From the NCBI RefSeq assembly GCF_040954645.1, contig NC_092808.1, positions 20,260,232 to 20,324,231 on the forward strand: a DNA stretch of 64,000 nt. Direction: 5' to 3'. Made by a program: the position numbers and the translations under genes. The stretch is from Diabrotica undecimpunctata. Taxonomy: Eukaryota; Arthropoda; Insecta; Coleoptera; Chrysomelidae. A model generated the notes under the pieces. That model saw only the letters and a list, made by a program, of their open reading frames with translations, ran no database searches and was not told the origin of the DNA. Every line of letters begins with the position of its first letter. Within the stretch, counting starts at the first letter, position 1. Positions 11,130 through 22,440 of this stretch are shown piece after piece.

Positions 11130-12565
11130 AAATATACTAAGTAACATAGAAATCCGAACACCCAGTTTAAATGATTTTATTTCAATAAAATTTGGTATAA
11201 TTTATTTATCTTACTGAAAAAAACAAGTGATAAAGTTTTTAGCCTTATCAGTTGGAGATTCCGGTTTTTATACTTTTTGTTTTTAAATTCACCAACAATC
11301 TAAAAATGGATATTTCAGCAGCAATAAAGATCCAAATTTGGCTGATTGTGCTTCTTGACATTCTTTACGATTGGTTACGATGCCTAGAGTACGGAGACCT
11401 GTACGATTTCGTCAACTTAGTGAGTTTAATAGGGGCCGTATAATGGGACTTCGGGAATCTGGACTTTCTTTTCGGGAAGTTGCAGTTAGAGTGCAAAGAA
11501 GTGTAGATACTGTGGTTAGGTGTTGTCAAGCATGGCTTCAAGAAGTCCGTACGCAAAGAGCAAGGGGCACTGGACGCCGCCGTAGAACAACAGACCGTGA
11601 AGATCGCCGTCTAAGATCATTGGCCTTAACGAGACCGTTTCTCCCCTACCAGCTCCATTGCAAATGAATGGTTTGCAGAACACGGAAGATCTATTGGCAT
11701 GCAGAGTGTTTACCGACGAATGAGAAGTTTTGGCCTGTTTTCATACCGACCACACTGGGTCCTCCCTTTAACTCCAGAACACCGCCGTAATCGCCTTCAG
11801 CGGTGCAGAGAACGGTCACTCTGGAATCAGGAATGGAACAGTATTATCTTTAGTGACGAGTCTCGATTTTGTTTAGGTATGCATGATGGTCAAGCGAGGG
11901 TTAGAAGGCGACGTGGTGAAAGGAGAAATCCACAGTTTTTTGTTGAAAGACATGTTCATCACACTGTTGGAGTTATGGTTTGGGGTGCTATAGCTTATGG
12001 TTCCAGGTCACCTTTAATCTTCATCAGAGGTAACATGAACGCGCAGCGTTATATCCAAGAAGTTCTAGACCCCCACCTTTTACCCTATCTTGACACCCTG
12101 GCAAATCCAACTTTCCAACAAGATAATGCCCGACCACATGTTGCAAGAGTCACAATAGACTTCTTTCAACATAATGATGTCACATTGTTAGCGTGGCCAC
12201 CAAGATCTCCCGACTTATCCTCAATTGAGCACGTGTGGGATATGATGGGTAGGAGATTGCTCAATTTATAACGTCCTCCTCAGACTCTACAAGCACTTCG
12301 AGAGGAGTTGGTGGTTGCCTGGAATGAGATACCACAAGAGGACATTCACCGCCTGATCAGAAGCATGCCTAGGCGCGTTAGAGAATGCGTAACAGATCGG
12401 GGTGCATTGACACATTATTAATGGTAAAAGGGCTTTAAGGCAATGCAATCATTTTGAAATTTTAATCATTTACTTATTATGCTTCATTAAGTACTTATAC
12501 AAAATTTTATTAAAATAAAATCATTTAAACTGGGTGTTCGGATTTCTATGTCACTTAGTATATTT
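11130..12565 (+). mobile_element. Tc1-family DNA transposon with 71-bp terminal inverted repeats
   Basis: Left repeat 11130-11200 and right repeat 12495-12565 are inverted copies differing at about three positions. The outer part reads TATACTAAGT(A/G)ACATAGAAA and then TCCGAACACCCAGTTTAAAT. A TA lies at each outer end, as expected for TA-targeting Tc1/mariner elements. Total length about 1.44 kb, typical for the family. It contains a single transposase gene in forward orientation. Confidence 0.92.
11380..12421 (+). pseudogene. Tc1-like transposase (DD34E), one frameshift and one stop
   Basis: N-terminal paired-type helix-turn-helix: RQLSEFNRGRIMGLRESGLS and FREVAVRVQRSVDTVVRC, then the basic linker GTGRRRRTTDRED. 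A frameshift lies at about 11640-11650 (PFL / TSSIANEWFAEHGRS). The catalytic domain follows: IIFSDESRFCL (first D), VGVMVWGAIAYGSRSPL, TFQQDNARPHVA (second D) and SPDLSSIEHVWDMMGRR (E). I count 34 residues between the second D and the E, the classical Tc1 spacing. A TAA at 12269-12271 interrupts the last helix; the same frame then continues to a terminal TAA at 12419-12421 (LREELVVAWNEIPQEDIHRL). With only two lesions this is one of the younger DNA transposons here. Confidence 0.92.
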
Positions 12566-13588
12566 AGTCTTAATAACCACAAATTTAATACCTAGCCAAA
12601 TATATACAGTATAATTTATATGCTACCCTCCACCATTTTATGTACAGTTAACCTAGTTACTTATATACTAAAAAATTCTCTGGTTATACACAATTGATCC
12701 CTGATGATCTGATTTTACAAATAATAAAATATAAAAAAAGATTTATTGAATACCTAAAAAGGTAATTTATTGCCTACTAGAGATGTAACTCTGTACTTCG
12801 ACTTTCAATTAAATGTCCTAAAAAAAAAGTAATAAGGACACTATTCTGACGGAATAGACGTCCAAGGGTTAAATATATAATAATAAAATATCAATAAAGA
12901 ACTCTCTGATTAAATGTGTACACATAAAACCGTACAACAGAGTTGAAACGGAGGATTTAAACCTCAACCTTTAGTTGACAATTAGTCCTTAAACGTTATT
13001 TAGAATTATTTTAGAAAAACTGACTGGTCTTTATTATTATGTTAAATAGCACGAATTAAAGTTAAAAAAAATATTACAAAAAAATATTAAAATTGATGAG
13101 TAAACTGAATACAAATTAGCAGTGTTCCACACTCTAAATGAGGGAGGTCTTTCGGCTGGTTTCTTGAAAGTTGTTCGGAAATAATATTGTAAGATCTGGA
13201 CCTCTGAGGAATATTTAAGACAGAGGAGAATCAACCTGGAACCAGGTGTAACTCCGACTAGGGAATAACCCTTCTTCTTTAAAAAAAAGTATCCAAAAAA
13301 AAAACAAAATAATCGAATTCTTCCCCTTGACTTCTGCTTGACTCCTAAAGTAGGTGCCTCAGAGTGGCTACAAACCAAACGGGACACTCAAAAAAAAACC
13401 AACCAAAACTTTCTGCAACTTCTTCTTCCCCAAAAAATCTTTAATATTCTAAAAAAAACTTCTAAGCCACTCCTGTCCACCCACTTTTTTTAAGCCCAAG
13501 TGTCTTTACCCGCAGTCAGAACAGAAGTCCGCGGTGGCCACTCGTTTCGAGTCAGCTAAGCATGTTTGCCAAAATGGCCGCTTCATTT
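12566..13588. other. No recognised gene
   Basis: AT-rich with homopolymer runs. A 116-codon minus frame (13037-13387) shows no recognisable domain and is low-complexity Phe/Lys. Confidence 0.5.
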
Positions 13589-13598
13589 AAAGCACTTT

Positions 13599-15206
13599 CT
13601 TCTTCTTCTTCTTCTGGTTCCTATCAGTTTCGGATGTTGGAAATCATATTGGCAATCATGACTTTGCTCACTGCGGCTCGAAACAGCTCCGTTGAGGTTT
13701 TCTTAAACCATGTTTTTAAATTGCGCAGCCATGATATTCTCCTTCTACCGGGTCCTCGCTTACCTTTGACTTTACCTTGCAATATAGACTGCAGCAGGGA
13801 GTAACGGTGCTGATTTCTCATAACGTGTCCCAGATATTGCAATTTTATGCGTTTGATCGTAAACACAATCTCTGGTTCCTTCTTCATTTTTTCTAGAACT
13901 TCCTTGTTCGTGATCCTTGCTGTCCATGATATTCTCAGCATTCTTCTATAAAGCCACATCTCAAATGCTTCAAGTTTTTTAATAGTGGTGTCTGTAAGCG
14001 TCCATGCCTCCGCCCCGTACAACAACACAGAGAAAACATAGCATCTCAAATGTCTCATTTTTGTATCTAGGGATATGTTGTGACTTTTGAAGATGGCGCT
14101 CATTTTGTTAAAGACCGTTCTTGCCTTTCCCATGCGACACTTTATTTCCTGTACATTGCTCCACTGTTCGTTTATAATAGTTCCCAGTGTCTATGTGTTA
14201 CTCGCTCTATCTGCGTCCCATTAATGTATAGATGAGCCCCATTTATATTCTCCTTGCTGATAATCATTTGTTTCGTTTTGTGGGTATTAATGTTTAGTCC
14301 GTACTGTTAACTGTACTCGTTTATTCTGTCCATTAGCCTCTGAAGTCCCTCTAAACTATCTGCTATCACCATGGTGTCGTCGGCATATCTAACATTGTTT
14401 ACTCTTTCACCATTTAGAAGGATGCCTTCCTCTATTCCGTAAAGAGCCTCGTTAAAAATTTTCTCTGAGTACATATTAAATATCAACGGCGATAGGATAC
14501 ATCCACGTAGTATTTTTATGTGATCTGTTTCTTCTCCGTTAATTTTCATGTATGCGGTCTGATTCCAGTATAGTTCTGAAATTATTCTGAGGTCTTTGTC
14601 ATCCAGGTCTGCTTCTTTTAAAATGTTTATCATCTTTGAATCAGTACCTGTACTCCGAAAAGTGCCTCTCTGGTACCCACTGCGTTAATAAAGCCGAACT
14701 GTCTGTCCGATATTTGTTCCTCGCACTTCTTATAAATTCTTCCATGGATGACTCTAAGAAACAGTTTCAACATGTGGCTCATTAGGCTGATTGTTCGATA
14801 TTCTTCGTACTTTTTAGCCCCCTGTTTTTTAGGTATCGCTATGAATTCTGATTCTAGCCATTTATCAGGGATGATTCCTGTATTGTACATTTTATTGAAG
14901 ACAGCCGTAATCCAATTTATTCCTTCTTCCTCCAAGAGTTTTAAAAATTCAGTTTCGATATTATCAGGCTCTACAGCTTTCCTGCTTTTCATCCGTTTTA
15001 TTGCTTCTTCTACCTCGGATTTAAGTATGTCCGGACCCGTCATTCTCTCTGAAAATGGATGCCTATAATCCGTTCTTTGATCTTGAAAAAGTTTCTCCAA
15101 ATATATTCTCCATTTGTCTTTCATCTCTTGGGTGTCAATGATTAATTTTCCATTGGTGTCTATGAGTTTCATTTGTGTTCGCTTTTTAAAAGTACCCGTT
15201 TTTTTA
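13599..15206 (-). mobile_element. 5'-truncated LINE with (GAA)n tail and 10-bp target duplication
   Basis: AAAGCACTTT lies at both edges (13589-13598 and 15207-15216). On the minus strand: linker and RT fingers (WRIYLEKLFQDQ, AIKRMKSRKAVEPDNI, GIIPDKWLESEFIAIPKK, YRTISLMSHMLKLFLRVI, EEQISDRQFGFINAVGTREA), then GCILSPLIFNMYSE, VNNVRYADDTMVIAD (catalytic YADD), GLNINTHKTK, SVLLYGAEAWTLT, FEMWLYRRMLRISWTARI, LQYLGHVMRN and GKRGPGRRRISWLRNL. Frames 15172-14630, 14633-14307 and 14133-13624 are open with shifts between. The minus-strand 3' end is a run of GAA. The YADD copy is intact but the element lacks endonuclease, so it is dead. Confidence 0.93.
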
Positions 15207-15216
15207 AAAGCACTTT

Positions 15217-16178
15217 AAAGTGATTAAATAATTATTGAAGTGACGGACTCGTTACAATAGATAGATATAATTATTATTTTAATGAATTATTTAATAAATT
15301 TACTACTTTTCCTTTTAATTTCCGAAGTGTTTCGTTTAATTTAAATTTCCTCGCAAATGATTCCACGGAGTAGAGCGTTAACAAGAGGTTGACTTTTGTG
15401 AAAGAGTATATAAACATCATGCATTATGGCAAACATCGCACGTTTATTATAAAAATCGACGAACAAGACGTGCTTTTCGAATGTTGGCGTAAATAGACAG
15501 TAGAAAATTGTAAAAACCGTGTCTTTTTTGCATGTCAGGATGCATCTTGATAAAATGAACAGTTAGGATAATTATAAAAGAGTTGTCACACTAAGCCATT
15601 ATTGAATGACTTGAGACATTCTTGTAAAGGTCCACCCCGATATTTGAAGCTCGTTTTATAGGACGTTTCGGAAGTGTGGTAATCCTCTCACGTTAACACT
15701 GCTCGAACAAGGATATTAGAGGTTGTAGCTCCCCGAAGTCTCGTAATGTCTCTAGTTTACGACGGACACGGTCCGAATGGGCAAGGGGCCTCCAATCCCC
15801 TTGTCGGCAGTGTCTACTCGCCCATTGCATACATACTTTATCCACTTTTGCATTGTAATTCTAACTACGGGTCGGTAGCTACATGAATTATGTACGATGC
15901 ATTAGAACTATTGAAGTGCATTTTGTCTTTTGCGTGTTCATGAATTGCAAGATGATAAATTAATAATTGAAAACTATCGAATTCGATGTAATATAAACTC
16001 CATTTCTATACCTGTTGCTGAATAATTTAATGTTACAAAAAATATTCTACCAGCAGAATATCTAAGATGTTGGTAACAATGGCTGCAATCTAAACTCGTT
16101 TTTAATTATTAATGTTTTTTAAACCGGGTACTAGAAAATAATTTTTCATTTTCGAGGTTTTGTTAAAAATATATAAAT
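15217..16178. other. No recognised gene
   Basis: Unassigned, moderately AT-rich sequence between two LINE insertions. No domain or repeat was recognised. Confidence 0.5.
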
Positions 16179-16188
16179 ATTGATACAT

Positions 16189-16984
16189 TCTTCTTCTTTC
16201 AGTACCCTGTCCGAACGTTGGCGATCGTATTGATACCATTCTCGGAGATTTAGAAGCCAGGATATTCTTCGTCGGCCTGGGCCTCTCCTTCCGGCGATCT
16301 TACCCTGTATTATGAGGTGTAGAAGGTTATACATCTCTGGATGTCTCATTACATTACCGAAATATTGTAACTTTCGAATTTTTATCGTTTTTGTTATTTC
16401 TGTGCTCTTTTTCATTCGATGTAAAACTATTTCATTTCTTATTTGATCAACCCAACTTATCCGCAATACTCGTCGATAAATCCACATCTCAAAGGACTCT
16501 AATTTTTTCATTAATGTCTTTGTAAGGGTTCAGCTCTCCATACCATACAGCAATGTGAAGAATATGTAGTAGCGTATTAATCTGATATTAAGGTTTAACG
16601 TAATATCTCTATTAATTAGAATTTTCTTTAATTTATATAAGGCTGCTCTGGCTTTTTCAATGAGTATTTTTATTTCTTTATTTATATCCCAGTTATCGTT
16701 AACGTTTGCACCCAAGTAGGTAATATTGTGGACTCTTTCTAACTTTATTCCATACGCTCTGATGTCCATTGACATTAATTCCGTTGACTTTAATGCCTGT
16801 ATCTTCAACTAAGGCTTCTTTGAAAATAAATTCGGAGTAGATATTAAAAAGTAGAGGCGATATAATACATCCTTGCCTCACTCCACGTCGTATTTTCACT
16901 GCGTCCGTCGTGTTGTGCCCAGCTCGTATGTTTGCACATTGATGCCAATACAAATTTTTGATAATAAGGAGGTCTCGGTCATCA
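16189..16984 (-). mobile_element. Short LINE copy with 10-bp target duplication and internal deletion
   Basis: ATTGATACAT flanks the copy (16179-16188 and 16985-16994). Minus-strand reading: LYWHQCANIRAG, KIRRGVRQGCIISPLLFNI and GIKVNGINVNG; the YADD block is missing, deleted internally, and the text resumes at LERVHNITYLGANVND. Then RLIRYYIFFTLLYGMES, FEMWIYRRVLRISWVDQI, KLQYFGNVMRHPEMYN and GRRGPGRRRISWLLNLREW. The tail is GAAAGAAGAAG. It is the same C-terminal type as the 13.6-kb copy. Confidence 0.92.
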
Positions 16985-16994
16985 ATTGATACAT

Positions 16995-17790
16995 ATTTTG
17001 TCTTATATCCTTTTTTAACGTTTTATCTTTTTCTTCTTCTTAGAGTCAAAGGTAGGTAACACCAAAAGAGGACGGTAAGTTTTCAGCCCACTCCAACTAA
17101 TCTTTGATTAACTGTTCTTCTTGAGACTATCCTTCCTGTAGCTGCAATTAAAGAATATCTTACTTGATGTACACTCTCCCGTCTATTTCTGAGAGCAAGA
17201 AGTTTAAGATAGCGCAAACCGCAGCCTTATAATATTCTAGGACGTCCAGAACTTCCACCACACCGATAAGTCTCATCATTGGACCACTTCCTCCAAACTC
17301 TTGACATTGGTAATGGATTAGCTTCAAATTTTCCGGAAATTTTTCGTTAACCAAAACCGGTCTCTTTTTGAATGTGAATAAATTTTTGACTATATATTAA
17401 TATTCATATTTGAAAAATATGAATATTAAATTATTATATTACTTTCGTATTATTATTATAGTAATATATTACTTTCGTAATATATTACTCTCGTTTTCTT
17501 TCATATTTCCTAAAATCTCTTTCTTGACCAATCAACTCACTCCAATAAAAAACATAACTTTCTCACTCTTTCTTTCGACCAATCCTCTTCCCGAATTAAT
17601 GAATAAAAATCACGTTGTTATTCCAAAACTAACATTTTTCGCCATATTAACTTTCACTTAGCCCAGAGGACAGAAAACGATATTATTATATCGTTTTCGT
17701 TCACGGCTGCCAAAGCAGGTGGCGCCTCTGTACGCTAACCACTGTAATCGTGAAGTTTTAGGAGACATTCGTTGGACTTTTCGAGTTTGA
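16995..17790. other. No recognised gene; small hairpin at 17399-17427
   Basis: AT-rich interval with a minor TTCTTCTTCTT tract near 17035. A 13-bp-arm palindrome (AATATTCATATTT, loop GAA) lies at 17399-17427. Frames on either strand are not recognisable. Confidence 0.5.
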
Positions 17791-17794
17791 ATTT

Positions 17795-17859
17795 GTATCA
17801 GCCCAAGTGTCTGATGAGGCTGGGATAGGCCGAAATGATTCATAACACTTTATTGATAC
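17795..17859 (+). ncRNA. Type I hammerhead ribozyme (copy A)
   Basis: Self-cleaving RNA motif with every canonical part present. Stem I outer helix GTATCA (17795-17800) pairs with TGATAC (17854-17859); an internal loop follows; stem I inner helix AAGTGT (17805-17810) pairs with ACACTT (17845-17850). The catalytic core is CTGATGA (17811-17817), stem II GGC/GCC (17818-17820 with 17829-17831), then GAAA (17832-17835). Stem III is ATG/CAT with a 3-nt loop (17835-17843). The residue before the scissile bond is A17844 in the context AUA, so cleavage is predicted between 17844 and 17845. The flank CCGATTC is shared with copies at 29.8 and 30.1 kb. Such motifs are known from PLE terminal repeats and retrozymes; a PLE endonuclease relic lies 400 bp downstream. 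Confidence 0.85.
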
Positions 17860-18249
17860 CGATTCGAGCACAAGAAGTTTAACGAATTTGTCCTCCTAGG
17901 TCATATATATTTATCATATAGCAGCTTTTGCTAGAACTTACCAAAACGTAAAAACGGACACTGACCTTAATGAAGTGACAAATAAAAGTTGATATCTGAT
18001 ATCTCATGGTTTACTGTCATTAGTGTGTAATTATTTTTATATGGGCGTATCATTGATGTTTTTGAAAAAGGTAAAGTGGACATATGTTATGACTTTAAGA
18101 GCTTTTTATGGTGTTATATTTATTATTATTTAAATCAGATTGAAATATATTTTATTTAGGTTTTGTGTATCTTTTTTGTCATTTATTGCATTGGAATTAC
18201 TTTTTATTTCTATTGAATCGTGTATCTCCCTCTTATTTTTGTTTTGTTC

Positions 18250-18700
18250 GGTTTTAAAATTTTAGTGTTTTCGAAGTCAAATTTATGCTTCTTCTCATTG
18301 TCATGTTTTGTGAGCGCAGTGACATTGTTCTTGTCATATTTGTGAGAACGAATTCTGGATTGAAGCAGTTGACTGGTTTGCCCGATATATAGACACCTTC
18401 ACAGTTAATACATGGTATCTCGTAAACAACATGTGATTTTTTGAGTTTTGGAGTTTGTGTTTTTAGTTTAGTGAAACATTTGTTTAAAAGGTTGTTGCCT
18501 TTGTGGGCCACTATGATGTTATGTTTGGCTAAAAGATTTGTAAATTGTTCTGATAAACCTTTTATATATGGAAGAGCTGTATAAGTAGTTTTGATACTGC
18601 TGGGTTTATTGTTAATTGTATTGTTGTAAAATTTATTCAGTCTAGATTTGAAAATAGTTTTGATTAGATGTTCGGGATATGCATTCTTAGAAGGGCATTT
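18250..18700 (-). pseudogene. Penelope-like element: RT end and GIY-YIG endonuclease relic
   Basis: Minus-strand reading: YPEHLIKTIFKSRLNKF, PYIKGLSEQFTNLLAKHNII, AHKGNNLLNKCFTKLK, then HVVYEIPCINCEGVYISG, the start of a GIY-YIG endonuclease with its two cysteines. This pairing of RT C-terminus with GIY-YIG defines PLEs. The downstream part of the endonuclease is frameshifted or divergent. It is 5'-truncated near 18700, where the text stops abruptly. Confidence 0.82.
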
Positions 18701-18714
18701 TTTGCTTTTTTATT

Positions 18715-18840
18715 GCAGTTGGTCACAACTAACAGACCCAGAATACAGACAGATTTTAGAATCTTGACAAAGGCAAGGGTTTGCTGCCGAAACGTTGATT
18801 TTTATGGAAAATAAAATCTAGTTCCACATCTAATATAATT
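18715..18840 (+). repeat. Possible PLE-type terminal segment
   Basis: Contains a hairpin followed by GCCGAAACGTTGA (about 18790), a combination often seen in PLE terminal repeats and reminiscent of the 3' half of a hammerhead core. The CUGANGA half is not present (CTTGACAA instead), so no ribozyme is called. Confidence 0.35.
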
Positions 18841-18905
18841 GATTGAACCTAAACCCAAGAAAAACTAATTTTATATTAAATATAGTATGGTTCAAGAAAC
18901 TCAAA

Positions 18906-18908
<3 letters not shown>

Positions 18909-18962
<54 letters not shown>

Positions 18963-18963
18963 C

Positions 18964-19018
<55 letters not shown>
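18909..19018. repeat. (TA)n microsatellite with TACA interruptions
   Basis: About 110 bp of alternating TA with a few TACATA or TGTATA variants. Confidence 0.97.
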
Positions 19019-19020
<2 letters not shown>

Positions 19021-19072
19021 TTCAAATTATCGGGTATAGTTTTCTATAGTAAAAATCTTTCTTTTTTCTAAA

Positions 19073-19117
19073 TTACTCAATATTTCGCTATTTATTTAAA
19101 AGCTTCCTCAGGAGTAA
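19073..19117 (-). ncRNA. Candidate minimal hammerhead ribozyme (copy D)
   Basis: On the minus strand TTACTC (19117-19112) is followed by CTGAGGA (19111-19105), a permitted CUGANGA core, then a weak stem II (GCT...AGC), GAAA (19086-19083), the four bases TATT, and GAGTAA (19078-19073) which pairs with the first hexamer as stem I. Stem III would be a single A-U pair with a 2-nt loop, so it is minimal at best. It may be a decayed PLE-type motif. Confidence 0.45.
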
Positions 19118-19520
19118 ACTAAAAACAATTTGAACATTACAAAAAATGGCGTACAAATACATTTTAAAACACTTACAGAATTTAAAAGATTTTGTAAATA
19201 AAAACTGACATTGAAGTATTTGAAATATTGAATGTGAAGATTAAATTGTCTTAAGCACGTTCGTTACAGCTATACGATAAAAAATTAAAATTATTTCAAA
19301 TGTAAAAATAAAAATAACAATAAAAGAAAAGTTAGAAAAATAATATTTATTTGATGAATTATTAAGGTTAGTTGTTATTAAAATGAATGTTGGCTATTTT
19401 TAATATTTATAAATTTTGTTCAATATGTTACAATATATGTTACTTAACTGTCCAGTGTCCGTTTTATAATTTAAAGTGTTTTTATTTTTATTAATGTAAT
19501 ACATTTCAAGAAATAATCAC

Positions 19521-19524
<4 letters not shown>

Positions 19525-19605
<81 letters not shown>
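19525..19605. repeat. (TA)n microsatellite
   Basis: About 80 bp of uninterrupted TA. With the tract at 18.9 kb it brackets a 0.5-kb segment. Confidence 0.98.
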
Positions 19606-19609
<4 letters not shown>

Positions 19610-20654
19610 CCAGACAAAAAAGGCATTGTGTATGGCCATATATTTTATTGCTTAGTTAAACTGACTTGTTTCTGGCTACGTTCATATTTCAATTCATCGT
19701 TTATGCTTTACAAAACAAAATGAAGCGTACAAATAAAAATATTTACTCATGGCGATCGAACGACGAAGACATTAAAACAATCTGAAGCAATAATTCGAAA
19801 AATATGGTTCAATAAAAATTATGTAAGAGCATAAATTAGAAATATAAACAGTGTAAGGCAACAATCAGAAATTTACGGTATATCCAATTGTCAATTTATT
19901 GGCACAAACGATATATAAATCGTATTCCAAAAACAAACATTTTTGGAAGAATCCAAGCAATGCAAGGTGTGAACCAATATTTTGGTAGACTTGTGTATTT
20001 TTACTGCCACTTTTAATGGTTCACAACGCGCTAAATTGCCCCCTGTGTTACTACTAATAGCTCTTTTCTTCGTTTATTTACGTATATGCTTATCCTTATT
20101 TATTACTATGTTTAAAAGTAGTAAGATATAGAAAGGCGGATAATATACCAACTGAATTCATGTGATTTAAGGTATTCGTTGTAAAACTACTATACAAAAA
20201 TATTTCACTGATTTAAATCATTGAATAATTTAAAATTTTTGATGAATTCAAATGCAGACTTGGTGTTACTAAAAATTTTAAAATTAAGAGTATTTATCGA
20301 AAAATAAATTTGCAAACTAATTCAAAGTAAGTATATAGTAAAATAAGTTATACAGGGTGATTCTCTGGGAGTTACAATAATTACATGTTTTAGAGAAACT
20401 CGGCAGAATTAATAGCTGAAAGTTTAAGGATAATGGGTTTTTGGATATACCCAATTAGTCTAAAATATTTACAGCCTCATGAGACTTCTGGTTATACCAG
20501 AAGTTGACGAAAACTTACAGGAGAATAATATAGCGATGATATTACAGGAATTAAAAAAAAAAATTAAACGAAAGGTTCACTTGCCTGGAATATAAAGTTA
20601 AAGGTGTTATTACTAAGATAAGAAATGGCGAGTGACCTTAACATTGTCGCATGA
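19606..20654. other. No recognised gene
   Basis: AT-rich. TACAGGGTGATTC at about 20352 resembles the outer bases of short insect inverted-repeat elements, but no partner end was found. Confidence 0.45.
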
Positions 20655-20667
20655 AATGCCACTGGGT

Positions 20668-21931
20668 ATCCGCAGTAGAAGCTCCAACCATAAAGGAAGT
20701 TCTCGAAGCTATTAAAGCCCAGAAAAACAAAAAGAAAAAGCCCCGGGAGTTGACGAAATACCAGCAGAATTGTATAAGGTAGGTGGCGACCACCTAGCAA
20801 GTCATATCCACGCGCTCATCAAAGACATATGGCCAAGAAGAGAAAATACTCGACGACTGGAAGAAAAGTATAGTATGCCCGATCTATAAAAAAGAAGACA
20901 AACTCCAGTCCTCACGTATATTATAAACCAGCGGCTATAACCATTAGCAGAAAATATTATTGGAGAGTATCAGACGGGCTTCCGACGGAGAAGATCGACA
21001 CTAGATCAAATCTTTACAGTCAAACAGATCTTGAGTAAATCATGGGAACATGACATTGGTGTTCACAACGTGTTTGTAGACTTCAAACAGGCATACGACT
21101 CATCCAAAAGGAACAAACTCTATAGTATATTGCCTGAATTGGCAATGCCACACAAGCTAATTAGACTCATTAAAGCCACAATGGATGAAACTCAGGCATG
21201 TGTATGACTACAAATCACCCTCTGGAAATTAACACAGAAAAACAAAAATAATGATATAGACGAGAAGAAATAAAGTACCACAAAACATTATACATGAAGA
21301 TGATATTGAAACGACTGGAAAGTTTACATACCTGGGAGATGAAATATTTGCCGACCGATTAGAAGATGGAGAAATACGGAAGAGAATAACGCAGGCAAAT
21401 AGAGCTTATTTTGCTCTCTCCCATATATTTGGTCTAAAAATGTCCACCGAAATACAAAGATGATTATAAAATCTATAAAACCTTAATTCGACCAATAGCA
21501 TGGCAGTGAAGCATGGGTCCTGAAAAAACATCCAAAAGCAAACTCGACACATTTGAAAGGAAAGTACTGAGGAGAATACCTGTGAGGGAAAACTGAATCT
21601 TCAGAAGTCGATACAACAACGAGCTTTATCAACTTTATAAGGAAGTAACACTGTTAGACTTCATTAGAACACAAATATTGCAATGGGCTGGACATTTGAT
21701 AAAAATGGGAGAGGATAGGCTACCAAAAAGAGCACTGAATGCTAGAATGCAGGGAAAGAAACCGGTTGGAAAGCCAAGAAAGCGTTGGGAAGACACAGTA
21801 AACAGCGATGCACAAGCCGTTTGAGGAATCCCTTTATGGAGAAGATCAGCCACAGACAAGCAAGGGTGGCGGCAAAAAATAAAGGAGGCCAAGGCTCAAT
21901 TTGGGATGTAGTGCCGTAGAAGAAGAAAAAG
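20668..21931 (+). mobile_element. Decayed LINE with 13-bp target duplication
   Basis: AATGCCACTGGGT flanks the element (20655-20667 and 21932-21944). Readable RT pieces over several frames: EAPTIKEVLEAIKAQKNKKK, LDDWKKSIVCPIYKKEDK, then after a rearrangement SKSKLDTFERKVLRRIPV, NNELYQLYKEVTLLDFIRTQ, ILQWAGHLIKMGEDRLPKRA and GKKPVGKPRKRWEDTVNSDA. The YADD box is lost. The 3' end is GTAGAAGAAGAAAAAG. Many stops and frameshifts show an older copy. Confidence 0.88.
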
Positions 21932-21944
21932 AATGCCACTGGGT

Positions 21945-22115
21945 TGCTTTATCATCAACAAGAACTGCAGGTAACCCTTGACAAAGAAACAATTTATTTG
22001 GGTCTTGTCTCTGAAACGTATGTCGGTCCTACAAAAATCAGACCGAACACAACCAGCCTTAAGGTGTATCATACGAAGAAGAAGAAGAAGAAGCAGAAGA
22101 AGAAAAAAAAAATAA
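21945..22115 (+). repeat. Unassigned segment ending in (GAA)n
   Basis: The sequence resuming after the target duplication ends in a GAAGAAGAAG tract at about 22076-22112. It may be the 3' end of another retroelement into which the preceding LINE inserted; its coding frame is not recognised. Confidence 0.35.
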
Positions 22116-22174
22116 AAGTTCTACAACAATTTAAATCTATTAAATGGATTTCATAGTTATTACCAGTGACGCAG

Positions 22175-22440
22175 TATAAAGCCTATGGGTTAAACACTTT
22201 AAAGAACTACTTGGTATCGAAGTGGAAAATGATGCGTTACCCAAAGGCCAAAAATCACGTAGAACCTCCTTCAACATTGGAAGTGAGAATGGCAATTACA
22301 CTCCTCAAAAATAACAAGTCCCCAGGAGTGGACTTTATCCCTGTAGAGCTCATCAAACATGGAGGTATCAGCATTATGCACCAAATTCACAGCATACTAT
22401 TCAAAGTCTGGCAAGAAGAACAAATACCAGAGGAATGGTA
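22175..22440 (+). pseudogene. LINE linker/RT N-terminal fragment
   Basis: Plus-strand reading: HFKELLGIEVENDALPKGQK, then in a second frame TLEVRMAITLLKNNKSPGVD, FIPVELIKHGGISIMHQI and KVWQEEQIPEEW. The 'LKNNKSPG.D.I..EL' block is the classic start of the LINE RT fingers. The text stops immediately after EEW. Confidence 0.85.

Noticed and set aside
13037..13387. 116-codon minus frame
   Set aside because: Low-complexity Phe/Lys text, no domain.
18762..18800. Hairpin followed by GCCGAAACG as a hammerhead
   Set aside because: The first core half is CTTGACAA, not CUGANGA, and no stem I pairing was found.
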